This document shows, piece by piece, positions 42,237-50,937 of a DNA stretch of 51,125 nucleotides. Position 1 is the first letter of the stretch, and every line of letters starts with the position of its first letter. The position numbers and the translations under genes are program-made. Below the pieces are notes generated by a model. That model ran no database searches. It saw only the letters and a program-made list of their open reading frames with translations, and was not told the DNA's origin. Source of the stretch: Elusimicrobiaceae bacterium (GTDB lineage Bacteria; Elusimicrobiota; Elusimicrobia; Elusimicrobiales; Elusimicrobiaceae); NCBI GenBank assembly GCA_017961295.1, contig JAGCXL010000038.1:1-51125 (forward strand). The letters run 5' to 3'.

Positions 42237-43271
42237 ATGTTGTATTCGTCTGAACAAATTCATGCGGAAGCCCATAGACTCTATGGGCTTCTTGCATATG
42301 TTTCTAAGATGAGAGATAGCAAATGGACGTTAGCCGATTGTGAGCAAATTGCTCCTTATACATTAGAAATTAACCGTATTAAAAAAGAAAAAAATGCTGT
42401 TATATTGGCGCACTCTTACACTACGCCGGATTTGGTGTACGGGGTGGCCGATTTCCGAGGGGATTCCTTCCAGTTAGCGCAGCAAGCGCGCCAAACACAA
42501 GCAGAGATAATTGTGTTTGCGGGCGTTTGGTTTATGGCAGAAACTGCTAAAATTTTAAATCCTACCAAAAAAGTGGTAATCCCGGCGGGACGGGCCGGAT
42601 GCACGTTAGCCGACAGTATGACGGCGCAAGATGTGCAAAATTTACGTGCCCAATATCCGGGCGTTGCGGCGTTATGTTATATTAATAGCTCGGCGGAAGT
42701 AAAAGCTCAGTGTGATGTATGTGTGACTTCCGGTAATGTGTTTGATATTGCCCAAAAAATGCCGGGAAACAGACTGATTTTTGTGCCGGATTTGTTAATG
42801 GCGCAAAATATTGAAATAGAGCTAAAACGGCGCGGTAGCGCTAAAGAGATTATTGCTTGCGGCGGGTCGTGCTGCGTGCATGATAAATACCGGCCGGAAG
42901 ATGTGGAAAAATTACGCGCAGACCATCCTGGGATTATCGTGTTAGCTCACCCGGAATGTGCCCCTGATGTTTGCCGTTTATGTGATTATGTGGGTAGTAC
43001 TAAAGGGATGGCAGATTATGTTGCGCGTTCTTGTGCCAAGCAATTTGGTTTACTTACGGAGTTGGGGCTTGTGAACCGGTTAGAAGCGGAAAACCCGGAC
43101 AAAACTTTCATTTGGCCGTTTGGTGTATGTAGTTATATGAAGAAAAACAATTTGTTAAATACGCTGCAATCATTAGTTTCTCCCAGACCGGATCAACTGG
43201 TTGAAGTGGAAGAAAAACTAAGTCTGGCAGCCCAAAAATCCATTGAAAAAATGTTTGAGTTAAGCAAATGA
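42237..43271 (+). CDS. nadA: Quinolinate synthase
   Basis: This 344-residue 4Fe-4S enzyme condenses iminoaspartate and dihydroxyacetone phosphate to quinolinate in de novo NAD synthesis. Family regions are VILAHSYTTPDLVYGVADFRGDS, FMAETAKILNP, PAGRAGCTLADSM (cluster Cys), HPECAPDVC and FGVCSYMKKNNL (C-terminal cluster Cys). The ATG at 42237 was chosen because family members start close to it; it lies 4 bp after the lipoprotein stop with no ribosome binding site, implying translational coupling. nadC overlaps by 4 bp. nadB is not in the window. Confidence 0.95.
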   Translation: MLYSSEQIHAEAHRLYGLLAYVSKMRDSKWTLADCEQIAPYTLEINRIKKEKNAVILAHSYTTPDLVYGVADFRGDSFQLAQQARQTQAEIIVFAGVWFMAETAKILNPTKKVVIPAGRAGCTLADSMTAQDVQNLRAQYPGVAALCYINSSAEVKAQCDVCVTSGNVFDIAQKMPGNRLIFVPDLLMAQNIEIELKRRGSAKEIIACGGSCCVHDKYRPEDVEKLRADHPGIIVLAHPECAPDVCRLCDYVGSTKGMADYVARSCAKQFGLLTELGLVNRLEAENPDKTFIWPFGVCSYMKKNNLLNTLQSLVSPRPDQLVEVEEKLSLAAQKSIEKMFELSK

Positions 43272-44101
43272 TACTAGATAAAATTATTACACTAGCCTTA
43301 GAAGAGGATCTTAGTTTGGGGGATATTACCTCCGATACTATTTTTACGCCGGATCAACAGGCTCGGGCCGTAATTCGCGCCAAGGAAGATTTGGTTTTAT
43401 GTGGGCAAGAGGTTGCTGTACAAGTATTTCATGCAGTGGATGAAAGCCTAGAAATTCGTTTGCTTAAAAAAGACGGAGACGAAGTTAAAAAAGGGGAAAA
43501 CGTACTTGAAATTATTGGGCGAACAGTTTCTATTTTAAAGGCCGAGCGTACCGTTTTAAATTTTATGCAGCGTTTGAGTGGAATTGCGACTGTTTCCCGC
43601 CAATTTGCCAAAATCGGGCAAAAGTACGGCGTAATGATTGTAGATACCCGTAAAACTCAGCCCGGTTTGCGCCGTTTAGATAAATATGCCGTGCGTGTGG
43701 GCGGCTGTCGCAATCACCGCATCAGTTTGGCAGATAGTGTAATGATTAAAGATAACCATATTGCAGCTGCCGGTTCTATTGCGGCGGCAGTTAGCAAAAT
43801 AAAAAATGCCATTGGCCACACCCCTAAAATTGAAGTGGAAACGACTAATATAGATGAAGTGCGTCAAGCTTTGGCTGCCGGTGTAGATATTATCATGCTA
43901 GACAACATGACTCCTGAGCAAATTGCGGCTTGCAAGGCCGAAATTAACGGGCGCGCAATTGTGGAAGTTTCCGGCGGTGTAAATGCTCAGAATTTGGAAA
44001 GTTACTGTGCCGTTAAACCGGACGTAATTTCTATGGGAGCACTTACGCACTCAATTATTGCGAAAGATTTAAGTCTAAAAATTGTACAATATATTAGTTA
44101 A
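43268..44101 (+). CDS. nadC: Nicotinate-nucleotide pyrophosphorylase (carboxylating)
   Basis: This 277-residue type II phosphoribosyltransferase converts quinolinate and PRPP to nicotinate mononucleotide and CO2, the step after NadA. Conserved parts are EDLSLGDITSD at the N-terminus, ERTVLNFMQRLSGIAT, the active-site run DTRKTQPGLRRLDKYAV and the KDNHI and EVSGGV motifs. The length is typical. ATGA overlap with nadA supports joint translation. Confidence 0.97.
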   Translation: MILDKIITLALEEDLSLGDITSDTIFTPDQQARAVIRAKEDLVLCGQEVAVQVFHAVDESLEIRLLKKDGDEVKKGENVLEIIGRTVSILKAERTVLNFMQRLSGIATVSRQFAKIGQKYGVMIVDTRKTQPGLRRLDKYAVRVGGCRNHRISLADSVMIKDNHIAAAGSIAAAVSKIKNAIGHTPKIEVETTNIDEVRQALAAGVDIIMLDNMTPEQIAACKAEINGRAIVEVSGGVNAQNLESYCAVKPDVISMGALTHSIIAKDLSLKIVQYIS

Positions 44102-44122
44102 TAGTGCAGAAGGGATATTGTA

Positions 44123-45328
44123 ATGAATTATAATAATTTGTTTTCAAGCGTAGTCAGCCGTTCTAAAGCCTCGGCGATTCGCGAACTTTTAAAAGTAATC
44201 TCCCGCCCGGGTATTATTTCATTTGCGGGGGGACTTCCGGATCCTGAATTATTCCCGACGAAAGAAATTCAAAATGTATTTGATACGATTTTAACGAAAT
44301 TTCCCAAAGAGGCTTTGCAGTACGGTGCCACCGAAGGGCAAGATGCGCTTAAACGGGAATTAGTCCGTTTGGTAAAAGAAACCGAAAACATAACGGTTAC
44401 ACCGGAGCAGATTTTAGTGGTATCGGCTTCCCAGCAAGCGTTAGACATGTCTGCGCGGATGTTTATTAACCCGGGCGATAGCATTATTACCGCATGCCCT
44501 ACCTATTTGGGGGCTTTGCAAGCATTTCAAGTGGCCGGAGCCGATATTGTAGGGGTTGCCAGTGACCACGATGGCGTGCTGGTAGAGGATTTAAAAGCCA
44601 AGTTGGATTTGTTGAAACAGCAAGGTAAACCGTGTAAATTTATTTACTTGGTGCCGGATTTTCAAAACCCTACGGGAACTACAATTCCCCAAGACCGCCG
44701 CGAAAAGATTTTGGAATTGGCGAAGCAGCATAATACTTTTATTTTGGAAGATTCTCCGTATCGTCAAGTGCGTTTTGAAGGTACCGCACCTAAAACGTTT
44801 TATGAGTTGGACGGCGGACGGGGAAATGTCATTACGTTATTTACCTTTTCCAAAGTGTTTGTGCCGGGGTTCCGCTTAGGGTTTATTATAGGACCGGAGG
44901 AAGTGATTCGCAAATTTGTAATTTTAAAACAAGCTATGGATTTGTGTTCTTCACCGACGTTGCAGTTGGCAACGGCAGAGTTTTTAAGCCGCAATATCCT
45001 TTCCAATCATATCAAACGTATGATTGAGGTATATCGCACTAAGCGGGATTTGATGCTTAAAACCCTTCAAGAATGTATGCCCCAAGGGGTCACGTGGACT
45101 CGCCCGCAAGGGGGGCTTTTCTTATGGCTTACACTTCCTAAACATATTGATGCTATGCAACTACTTTCCAAAGCCATTGAAAATAAAGTAGCTTATGTAG
45201 CGGGAGTAGATTTTTACCCGGATGGGAACGTATTTAATGACTTGCGCCTTAACTTTTCTTACTCCACGCATGAGCAGATCGTGGAGGGCTTAAAACGTCT
45301 GGCGCAAACGATTCAAGAAGCACTGTAA
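44123..45328 (+). CDS. PLP-dependent aminotransferase, class I/II (LysN/2-aminoadipate type)
   Basis: This 401-residue fold-type I aminotransferase starts with RSKASAIRELLKVISRPGIISFAGGLPDPELFP, typical of the MocR/LysN/ARO8-like subgroup. Other family parts are YGATEG, PDFQNPTGTT and the PLP lysine in TFSKVFVPGFRLGF. The C-terminal arginine region reads PQGGLFLWLTLP. Likely substrates are aromatic or 2-aminoadipate-like amino acids with 2-oxoglutarate; the exact one is open. Ribosome binding site GAAGGG. It follows nadC by 21 bp and ends at a terminator. Confidence 0.9.
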   Translation: MNYNNLFSSVVSRSKASAIRELLKVISRPGIISFAGGLPDPELFPTKEIQNVFDTILTKFPKEALQYGATEGQDALKRELVRLVKETENITVTPEQILVVSASQQALDMSARMFINPGDSIITACPTYLGALQAFQVAGADIVGVASDHDGVLVEDLKAKLDLLKQQGKPCKFIYLVPDFQNPTGTTIPQDRREKILELAKQHNTFILEDSPYRQVRFEGTAPKTFYELDGGRGNVITLFTFSKVFVPGFRLGFIIGPEEVIRKFVILKQAMDLCSSPTLQLATAEFLSRNILSNHIKRMIEVYRTKRDLMLKTLQECMPQGVTWTRPQGGLFLWLTLPKHIDAMQLLSKAIENKVAYVAGVDFYPDGNVFNDLRLNFSYSTHEQIVEGLKRLAQTIQEAL

Positions 45329-45343
45329 TATTTGAATTAAAAT

Positions 45344-45376
45344 AAAAAATCCCCGCGGTTAAGCGGGGATTTTTTT
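45344..45376. terminator. Bidirectional terminator between aminotransferase and pit
   Basis: Perfect inverted repeat AAAAATCCCCGC-GGTTAA-GCGGGGATTTTT with T runs on both strands, located between convergent genes. It can serve both. Confidence 0.9.
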
Positions 45377-45386
45377 ACCGTTGCTA

Positions 45387-46433
45387 TCAAAACAGCCATA
45401 TTTTAAATAGATAAAATACGGCAGAAATGAGGCCGGCGGCCGGAATTGTGATAAACCAGGCCCATACAATGCGTTTGGCTGTTCCCCAGCGTACGCCCGA
45501 CAAGCGGCGCAAGGACCCAATACCCACAATCGCACCGGTAATCGTATGCGTGGTGCTTACAGGAATTCCCAAAATAGAGGCAAAGAAGATAGAACAGGCC
45601 GCGCCGGATTCTGCACAAAATCCGTCCACCGGGCGCAAACGGGTAATTTTTTGGCCCATCGTTTTAACAATACGCCATCCGCCGGAGAGTGTTCCTAACG
45701 CAATAGCTCCTTGGCACAAAATGACGACGGATAAAGGCACCACAAATTGACCTTGTGCAATGGCGTGCATTTCGCTATGGGTTAGGAAAAAATCCCGCAC
45801 TGGGGCCACTTCCGCCCCAGCCATACCACCCAAGAGTAGCATGCTGATAATCCCCATGGTTTTTTGGGCATCGTTTCCGCCATATCCCAGTGCATAGGCC
45901 GAGGCAGACAAAAGCTGTGCTTTGCGGAAAAATTTATCCACTTTAAAGGGACTAAAGTGGTTGGCGATATTAAAGGTAATTATACCGGCTATGGTACTGA
46001 GCAGGTATCCAAGTAGTGGGGAAATAAAGATAAACGCAACGGTTTTTAAAATACCGCTGGCTACCAATACGCCAAAGCCGCCTTTCACGATTCCGGCCCC
46101 CATAAGTCCGCCAATAAGCGCATGAGAAGAGCTGGACGGCAAGCCCAACCACCAGGTAATCAGGTTCCACCCGCACGCCCCCATAAGGGCACCAAAAATA
46201 AGCGTGGAATCCACTACGTTAATGTCTACAATCCCGGCTCCAATGGTCTTGGCTACCCCGGTTTTGAAAATCAAAAACGCGGCAAAGTTAAAAAATGCTG
46301 CCCAAGCTACCGCAAATTTAGGGGATAATACGCGCGTGGAAATCACCGTAGAAACGGCATTGGCTGCGTCATGAAATCCGTTTAAGTAATCAAAAAACAA
46401 AGCAAGCAGAATTAAAAATATAATCCACATCAT
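45387..46433 (-). CDS. pit: Inorganic phosphate transporter (Pit family)
   Basis: This 348-residue polytopic membrane protein of the PiT family imports phosphate, usually as metal-phosphate with H+ or Na+. The N-terminal GFHDAANAVST signature and its pseudo-duplicate near the C-terminus (VSTTHTITGAIVG) are present, with the GLPSSSSHALIGGLMGA segment between. About ten helices. It follows the DUF47 gene by 4 bp; DUF47-pit pairs are common and the DUF47 partner is thought to regulate the transporter. Confidence 0.95.
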   Translation of the reverse strand: MMWIIFLILLALFFDYLNGFHDAANAVSTVISTRVLSPKFAVAWAAFFNFAAFLIFKTGVAKTIGAGIVDINVVDSTLIFGALMGACGWNLITWWLGLPSSSSHALIGGLMGAGIVKGGFGVLVASGILKTVAFIFISPLLGYLLSTIAGIITFNIANHFSPFKVDKFFRKAQLLSASAYALGYGGNDAQKTMGIISMLLLGGMAGAEVAPVRDFFLTHSEMHAIAQGQFVVPLSVVILCQGAIALGTLSGGWRIVKTMGQKITRLRPVDGFCAESGAACSIFFASILGIPVSTTHTITGAIVGIGSLRRLSGVRWGTAKRIVWAWFITIPAAGLISAVFYLFKIWLF

Positions 46434-46437
46434 AGGC

Positions 46438-47055
46438 TTAGTTATTTTTGACTAAAATTGACTCTACCATATTGGCTACATGTTCGCAGAAATCCGTGGT
46501 AGTTTCGGCAATTTCATAAAGTTCTTTTTGCTTAATGACCACAATGGGGTCTTTTTCGTTGGCAAACAAGTTGGAAATGGCTTCATCACGCAGTACATCG
46601 CCTTCATTTTCCAAACGGTTGATTTCTACGCAGTGGCGCAAGGTATCTTTCATATGTTTGTTGCTGCGCAAGGTGGCTACCGCCTTTTGCAAGGCGCGGG
46701 TGGTTTGTTCAATCACGTGCGCCAGTCTTTTGCTATAGTTGGTCGGTTTTTCAATTTTATAGAGGTAAAACCGGTTGGCTAGCAAATAAATGTTGTCAAT
46801 AATATCGTCCAAGCGGTTGGCCAACGCCAAAATATCTTCACGGTCAAAAGGAGTAATGAAAGTTTCGTTTAACGTGTTAATAATGGCGTGTGTCATTTCG
46901 TCACCGTAATGTTCAAATTCGTGCATTTCGCGCACATTTTCAGGGGTAAAAGAAGCTTCGTCTATTACTTTTTTGTAAAACTCTGCCGCGCGGACTAAAT
47001 TTTCCGCCTGTTTGTCAAACAAATCAAAGAATTTATCTTCCTTGGGTAATAACAT
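46438..47055 (-). CDS. DUF47/PhoU-like phosphate transport regulator
   Basis: This 205-residue all-helical protein is related to PhoU, with family landmarks FFDLFDKQAENLVRAAEFY near the N-terminus, EHYGDEMTHAIINTL, TPFDREDILALANRLDDIID and ENEGDVLRDEAI. It is cytoplasmic and probably modulates the Pit transporter encoded directly downstream. Ribosome binding site CAGGAG. It is separated from ackA by the terminator at 47084-47112. Confidence 0.92.
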   Translation of the reverse strand: MLLPKEDKFFDLFDKQAENLVRAAEFYKKVIDEASFTPENVREMHEFEHYGDEMTHAIINTLNETFITPFDREDILALANRLDDIIDNIYLLANRFYLYKIEKPTNYSKRLAHVIEQTTRALQKAVATLRSNKHMKDTLRHCVEINRLENEGDVLRDEAISNLFANEKDPIVVIKQKELYEIAETTTDFCEHVANMVESILVKNN

Positions 47056-47083
47056 GTTGTTTTCTCCTGTTTTGAGCTTGATA

Positions 47084-47112
47084 AAAAGCCCGTTTGTACA
47101 TTACAAACGGGC
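47084..47112 (-). terminator. Intrinsic terminator after ackA
   Basis: On the minus strand GCCCGTTTGTA-ATG-TACAAACGGGC followed by TTTTTA. A perfect 11-bp stem just after the ackA stop. Confidence 0.9.
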
Positions 47113-47120
47113 GGCACAAA

Positions 47121-48485
47121 TCATTTTTTTAGTTCCTGCTTTAACGCTTCGGGCAAGTTAATAGCAGCTTTTAAGAGTGAAGGACGTTTTTTTATCTCCT
47201 CCATAAACGCCGCATCGCGTAGTTTGTTGCGGTAATTTTTCTCCTGAAAAATATATCTAAATTTGGGGTACACATCGTAGGTCCCGGCTAGCAGGGCTAC
47301 AATATCTTGCACTCCCACAATTTCTTCATCGGTGGGAATTACAAAAATTTTAACTTTGGAATTATCTGCTGAAATGCAGCATTCCGCTTTATTTGTCTCG
47401 GCACAGGCGTTCTTTTCTTCATCTAAAATGATGCCAAAGTTTTCCAGCCCTTTACACGCCATAGCACGTACATTGCTGGCGCGTTCGCCAATGCCGGCCG
47501 TAAAAACGATACAGTCCAAACGCCCTAAAGCAGCCATGTAAGCCCCGATGTATTTTTTTACGCGGTAGCACTCTACGTCTAAGGCCAGTTTACATAGCTC
47601 GTCACCATTGGCGGCATTTTTTCGCACATCACGCTGATCTGAAAAACGGTCTCCGGTCAAAGCATACATACCGGACTTTTTATTCAAAATCGTATACATG
47701 TCTTCGGGCTTCATGTTAAGTTTTTTCATCATGTGGAAGCACACGGACGGGTCAATATCTCCGCTGCGCGTCCCCATGACAAGCCCTTCTAATGGGGTAA
47801 GTCCCATGCTGGTATCTAAACATTGACCGTTTTTAACGGCGGTCACACTAGCTCCGGCACCTAGGTGGCAGACGATGCTATTTACTTCGTCCACGTTGCG
47901 GTCTAGCAGCACAGCGGCCCGGCGGGAAGTATAGAGCACGGACGAACCATGAAATCCATACCGGCGGATTTGATAGTCGGTATACCATTTGCGCGGCAAT
48001 GCATACATGTACGAAGAGGCCGGCATGGTTTGGTGAAAAGCGGTGTCCATTACACAGACGTGTGTGACGCTGGGTAGCAAGGCACGTGCGGCTTCAATTC
48101 CCATAATGTGGGCGGGGTTATGCAAGGGGGCCAAGTCGGCAATATTGCGCAACTCTTCTACTACGCTGTCGTCCACAATAACGGATTTGGCAAATTTTCC
48201 GCCATGCACGATACGGTGCCCTACGGCGCTAATTACGTTGATGTTTTCAATAACACCATGTTCTTTATCGGTAATGGTTTGAATAACTAAATTGATAGCA
48301 TCTTTGTGGTCTTTGCAGTTGCGGGATAACTCATAGGTCGGGAATCCGTTTCTGTCGTGCGAAATAAAGGAACCGTCAATTCCAATGCGTTCTACGCCGC
48401 CGGCGCAGAGACTTTTTTTCTGTTCCCAATCGTACACACTGTATTTAAGGGAAGAACTACCACAATTTAAAAACAATATAATCAT
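47121..48485 (-). CDS. ackA: Acetate kinase
   Basis: This 454-residue ASKHA-fold kinase interconverts acetate plus ATP and acetyl phosphate, probably the final ATP-forming step of fermentation. Features: LFLNCGSSSLKYSVY at the N-terminus, GHRIVHGG, VCVMDTAFHQTMP (catalytic Asp), YGFHGSSV, HLGAGASVTA and PTDEEIVGVQDI. The GFHGTSH region reads GFHGSSV, a substitution at the usual second His. The usual length is near 400; here a charged C-terminal extension of about 50 residues follows. Promoter TGATATAAT at 48506-48514, ribosome binding site AGGAG. pta is not nearby. Confidence 0.95.
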   Translation of the reverse strand: MIILFLNCGSSSLKYSVYDWEQKKSLCAGGVERIGIDGSFISHDRNGFPTYELSRNCKDHKDAINLVIQTITDKEHGVIENINVISAVGHRIVHGGKFAKSVIVDDSVVEELRNIADLAPLHNPAHIMGIEAARALLPSVTHVCVMDTAFHQTMPASSYMYALPRKWYTDYQIRRYGFHGSSVLYTSRRAAVLLDRNVDEVNSIVCHLGAGASVTAVKNGQCLDTSMGLTPLEGLVMGTRSGDIDPSVCFHMMKKLNMKPEDMYTILNKKSGMYALTGDRFSDQRDVRKNAANGDELCKLALDVECYRVKKYIGAYMAALGRLDCIVFTAGIGERASNVRAMACKGLENFGIILDEEKNACAETNKAECCISADNSKVKIFVIPTDEEIVGVQDIVALLAGTYDVYPKFRYIFQEKNYRNKLRDAAFMEEIKKRPSLLKAAINLPEALKQELKK

Positions 48486-48505
48486 AAAAATCTCCTGTTA
48501 CTCTC

Positions 48506-48514
48506 ATTATATCA
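48506..48514 (-). promoter_or_regulatory. Extended -10 promoter of ackA
   Basis: TGATATAAT on the minus strand; the start would fall about 15 nt ahead of the AGGAG ribosome binding site and ATG. The -35 region lacks a recognisable hexamer. Confidence 0.55.
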
Positions 48515-48518
48515 AATT

Positions 48519-50765
48519 TTAGAGGAAGGTAGCCCGCAGCCGGTCTATATGAACTTGTAGCATTTGCATTTGCGGATTTTCCCGATTGCGGCGTAAAAAT
48601 TCTTCTTCGTACACGCCGTCCGGCCCTTTATAATAGCGGTTTACCCACGTTTGAGCTCCCTCTAAATCGTGTTCGGCGAGGGCGATTTGGACTAAGAGCA
48701 CATAGGTATTGGCGTTAACGGGGTCTAATCGTAGCGATTCTTCCAAATATTTTTTAGCTTGACGTAAATTTTCTTTTGATAGTTGTTGGTACAAAATTGC
48801 CTGGGTGGGGTCGGTTTGTGCTTGACCCCGTTGGCGCATACCTAATGCGTAATACATTTGCCCCAGGTTATGATGTAAAAGTGCGTGGTTTGGGTTATGG
48901 GCAAGCACAAAGTTAAAATCATCTTGCGCCCGTTCAAAATCGGTCCTTGGTTTATCGTCGTCACCCAAAGAGGGAACAAATCGTTTAGCCGGGTCTAACG
49001 TCATGGCAAACACGTTGGCCCGGTATTGGCGATATTCACTTAAAAATGGGTTTAATTTAATGGCATCACTAAACGCGCCTAAGGAGGCATGTGGTTGCCC
49101 CATTTGCACGAGTGCTACTCCCAAACTATAGTAGTGATTTGCCAAAAATATCCGCCAAAAGAACAGGCACGGGAGTAATGAAACTAGTAAAAGAGCGCAT
49201 ACGCTTATCCGCGTAGTTTGTTTGGTTATGCGTACATAGGTGTATGCTATGCCCAGCACAACGCCTGCAAAACACACTAACGCCAGCCCAAACAATATCC
49301 ATTCTCCCGCGGTTTTAACGGCAATGTTACGCAGTACATAGTAGAAAGTGGCGCTTGCGTACATAACAAGGGCTGATACCGCCAGCCAGGTAAACGTGCG
49401 AAATGCCCACAATATGCGCGGATATTTGGGTGTTTTTTGTTCTAAATTTTCGGTGGGGGGATGATTAAGCATAAGTGCCATTAACACCCCGATAAACACC
49501 GCTAACAAAAGCCCGCTGGAGGCAAAATGTACGCTTATATCCACAACGCTATGTAGCAAAAGCCCGGTCAAAGCGGCACTGTATCCAAAGAGCGCATATT
49601 GGGTGACAGGCTCACTGGTGCGGCGCATATTTTTCCACGCACCAATCAGTAAAAAACTCATCAGCCACAAAAACAAACCTAGCCCGATTACACCGCCGGT
49701 GGCGGCTTGTTCCAAATATTCATTTTCGGCGTGGGCGGTTTCGTTATTGTGTGCATTTTCAATGTAAAAAATTTGCGGTCGGCGGTAGGCCGGATAGACA
49801 ATTTTAAAACTTCCCGGGCCTGTTCCTAATAAGGGGGAATCTTTAACCATTTCCAAGGCGGCAAGCCAAGTATACGTGCGGAAACTAACAGATTGAAAAC
49901 GTTTCACGCTATACACTCCTGCGGCCCCGGCGGCCACCACCAAACAAGCAATAGCGGCAATGGTCCATTTTTTTAAATGTTTTTTGGCGGTGCTAACGCA
50001 ATGTGCATAGGTAAGTGCGGCAAAAACGCCCATGCCCGCGTAGGCAAGCCAAGCCCCCTTACTTTCGGTAAAAACAAGGTCTAAAAACCCAATCCCCAGT
50101 AACACAAGTAACGATTTTTTACGGGTGCGTAAAAATTCTGCCCCGATAATTCCCGAAGTGAGCACAATAAATGCCCCAAAAAAGTTGGGGTTAGCCAGGG
50201 TAGAAAAAATCCGGTTGCCAAAAAACCCATGCCACGGAAGCAAATCAACGCCGGGCAGCCAAATGTTTACAATTTGCAAAGCTCCATAGCCAAAGCAAAT
50301 CCACGCACTAGCCACTATAAACCGGGTAATTATTTGTACGTCCTCACGGGTAAATTCGCACGCAATTAGGGTGCTAATCCCGCCGTACATCCATAAGCGC
50401 AAAAATTCCTCCGCGGCTTCCAGCTTGTAAGGGAAACATAAAAAACTAAATGTCATCCACCCCATATATATAAGGAGCGGGGCCAAGCATGACAAGGTGC
50501 GGCGCGTGAACGGATTTTGATGTTGGGTGATTTTTAAACAACCCCACAAGGATAACAAAACAACGGAACCGATTTGTAATAAAGTTAGTTTTACGTGGGC
50601 GGAATCATATGTAGCTACAAAAAAAGAAATGCTTACCAAAAGGACAAGCCACCCGGTCAGTTGTACAAGTGCTCGGTGTAAGAAAGAATCTTTTTGTAAA
50701 GATACGTTTGCTGATGGGCGACTTACACGTGCAGCCGATTTTTTTTTGGTTATATGTTTGACCAT
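48519..50765 (-). CDS. O-antigen ligase-like (Wzy_C) membrane protein with C-terminal TPRs
   Basis: This 748-residue protein has about a dozen transmembrane helices through residue ~550. A large extracytoplasmic loop has the Wzy_C/O-antigen ligase pattern LLGTGPGSFKIVYPAYRRP then NAHNNETAHAENEYLE. Residues about 560-748 form TPR-like repeats (for example YYSLGVALVQMGQPHASLG, HHNLGQMYYALGM). Such proteins attach glycans to lipid A, other lipids or pilin (PglL/TfpO type). Its neighbour, 172 bp away and divergent, is a pilin-like gene, so a pilin glycosyl ligase is possible. The start is leaderless-like: TATAAT ends 6 nt before the ATG, and no ribosome binding site is seen. Confidence 0.82.
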   Translation of the reverse strand: MVKHITKKKSAARVSRPSANVSLQKDSFLHRALVQLTGWLVLLVSISFFVATYDSAHVKLTLLQIGSVVLLSLWGCLKITQHQNPFTRRTLSCLAPLLIYMGWMTFSFLCFPYKLEAAEEFLRLWMYGGISTLIACEFTREDVQIITRFIVASAWICFGYGALQIVNIWLPGVDLLPWHGFFGNRIFSTLANPNFFGAFIVLTSGIIGAEFLRTRKKSLLVLLGIGFLDLVFTESKGAWLAYAGMGVFAALTYAHCVSTAKKHLKKWTIAAIACLVVAAGAAGVYSVKRFQSVSFRTYTWLAALEMVKDSPLLGTGPGSFKIVYPAYRRPQIFYIENAHNNETAHAENEYLEQAATGGVIGLGLFLWLMSFLLIGAWKNMRRTSEPVTQYALFGYSAALTGLLLHSVVDISVHFASSGLLLAVFIGVLMALMLNHPPTENLEQKTPKYPRILWAFRTFTWLAVSALVMYASATFYYVLRNIAVKTAGEWILFGLALVCFAGVVLGIAYTYVRITKQTTRISVCALLLVSLLPCLFFWRIFLANHYYSLGVALVQMGQPHASLGAFSDAIKLNPFLSEYRQYRANVFAMTLDPAKRFVPSLGDDDKPRTDFERAQDDFNFVLAHNPNHALLHHNLGQMYYALGMRQRGQAQTDPTQAILYQQLSKENLRQAKKYLEESLRLDPVNANTYVLLVQIALAEHDLEGAQTWVNRYYKGPDGVYEEEFLRRNRENPQMQMLQVHIDRLRATFL

Positions 50766-50771
50766 ATTTAT

Positions 50772-50777
50772 ATTATA
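50772..50777 (-). promoter_or_regulatory. -10 box of the O-antigen ligase-like gene
   Basis: TATAAT on the minus strand at 50777-50772, followed by ATAAAT and the ATG at 50765. The spacing predicts a leaderless transcript. Confidence 0.55.
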
Positions 50778-50792
50778 GAAAATTCTTTTTGA

Positions 50793-50815
50793 GCCGTTGT
50801 CGTTTAAAACGCAAG
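50793..50815 (+). promoter_or_regulatory. Conserved block upstream of pilin module C
   Basis: Twenty-two of 23 bases match the block at 27917-27939 ahead of copy B (begins GCCGTTGTCG, ends AAAACGCAAG). Confidence 0.5.
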
Positions 50816-50819
50816 TTGC

Positions 50820-50937
50820 TTGACTCGTTTTTTTTTTGATACAGTTTCCAGTGACGGCAATGGGGGGATATGGCCCGGTTGTTAAGTCGTTATATAAAAG
50901 ATTTTAAAGCATTTAACGGTGCCATAAAGGAGAAACA
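50820..50937 (+). promoter_or_regulatory. Pilin promoter/leader module, copy C (10-T tract)
   Basis: TTGACT at 50820-50825, 10 T at 50828-50837, TGATACAGT with the hexamer at 50840-50845, giving a 14-bp spacer. The leader shares GTGACGG, GGGGGATATG, TATAAAAGATTTT and AAAGGAG with copies A and B. Confidence 0.65.
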
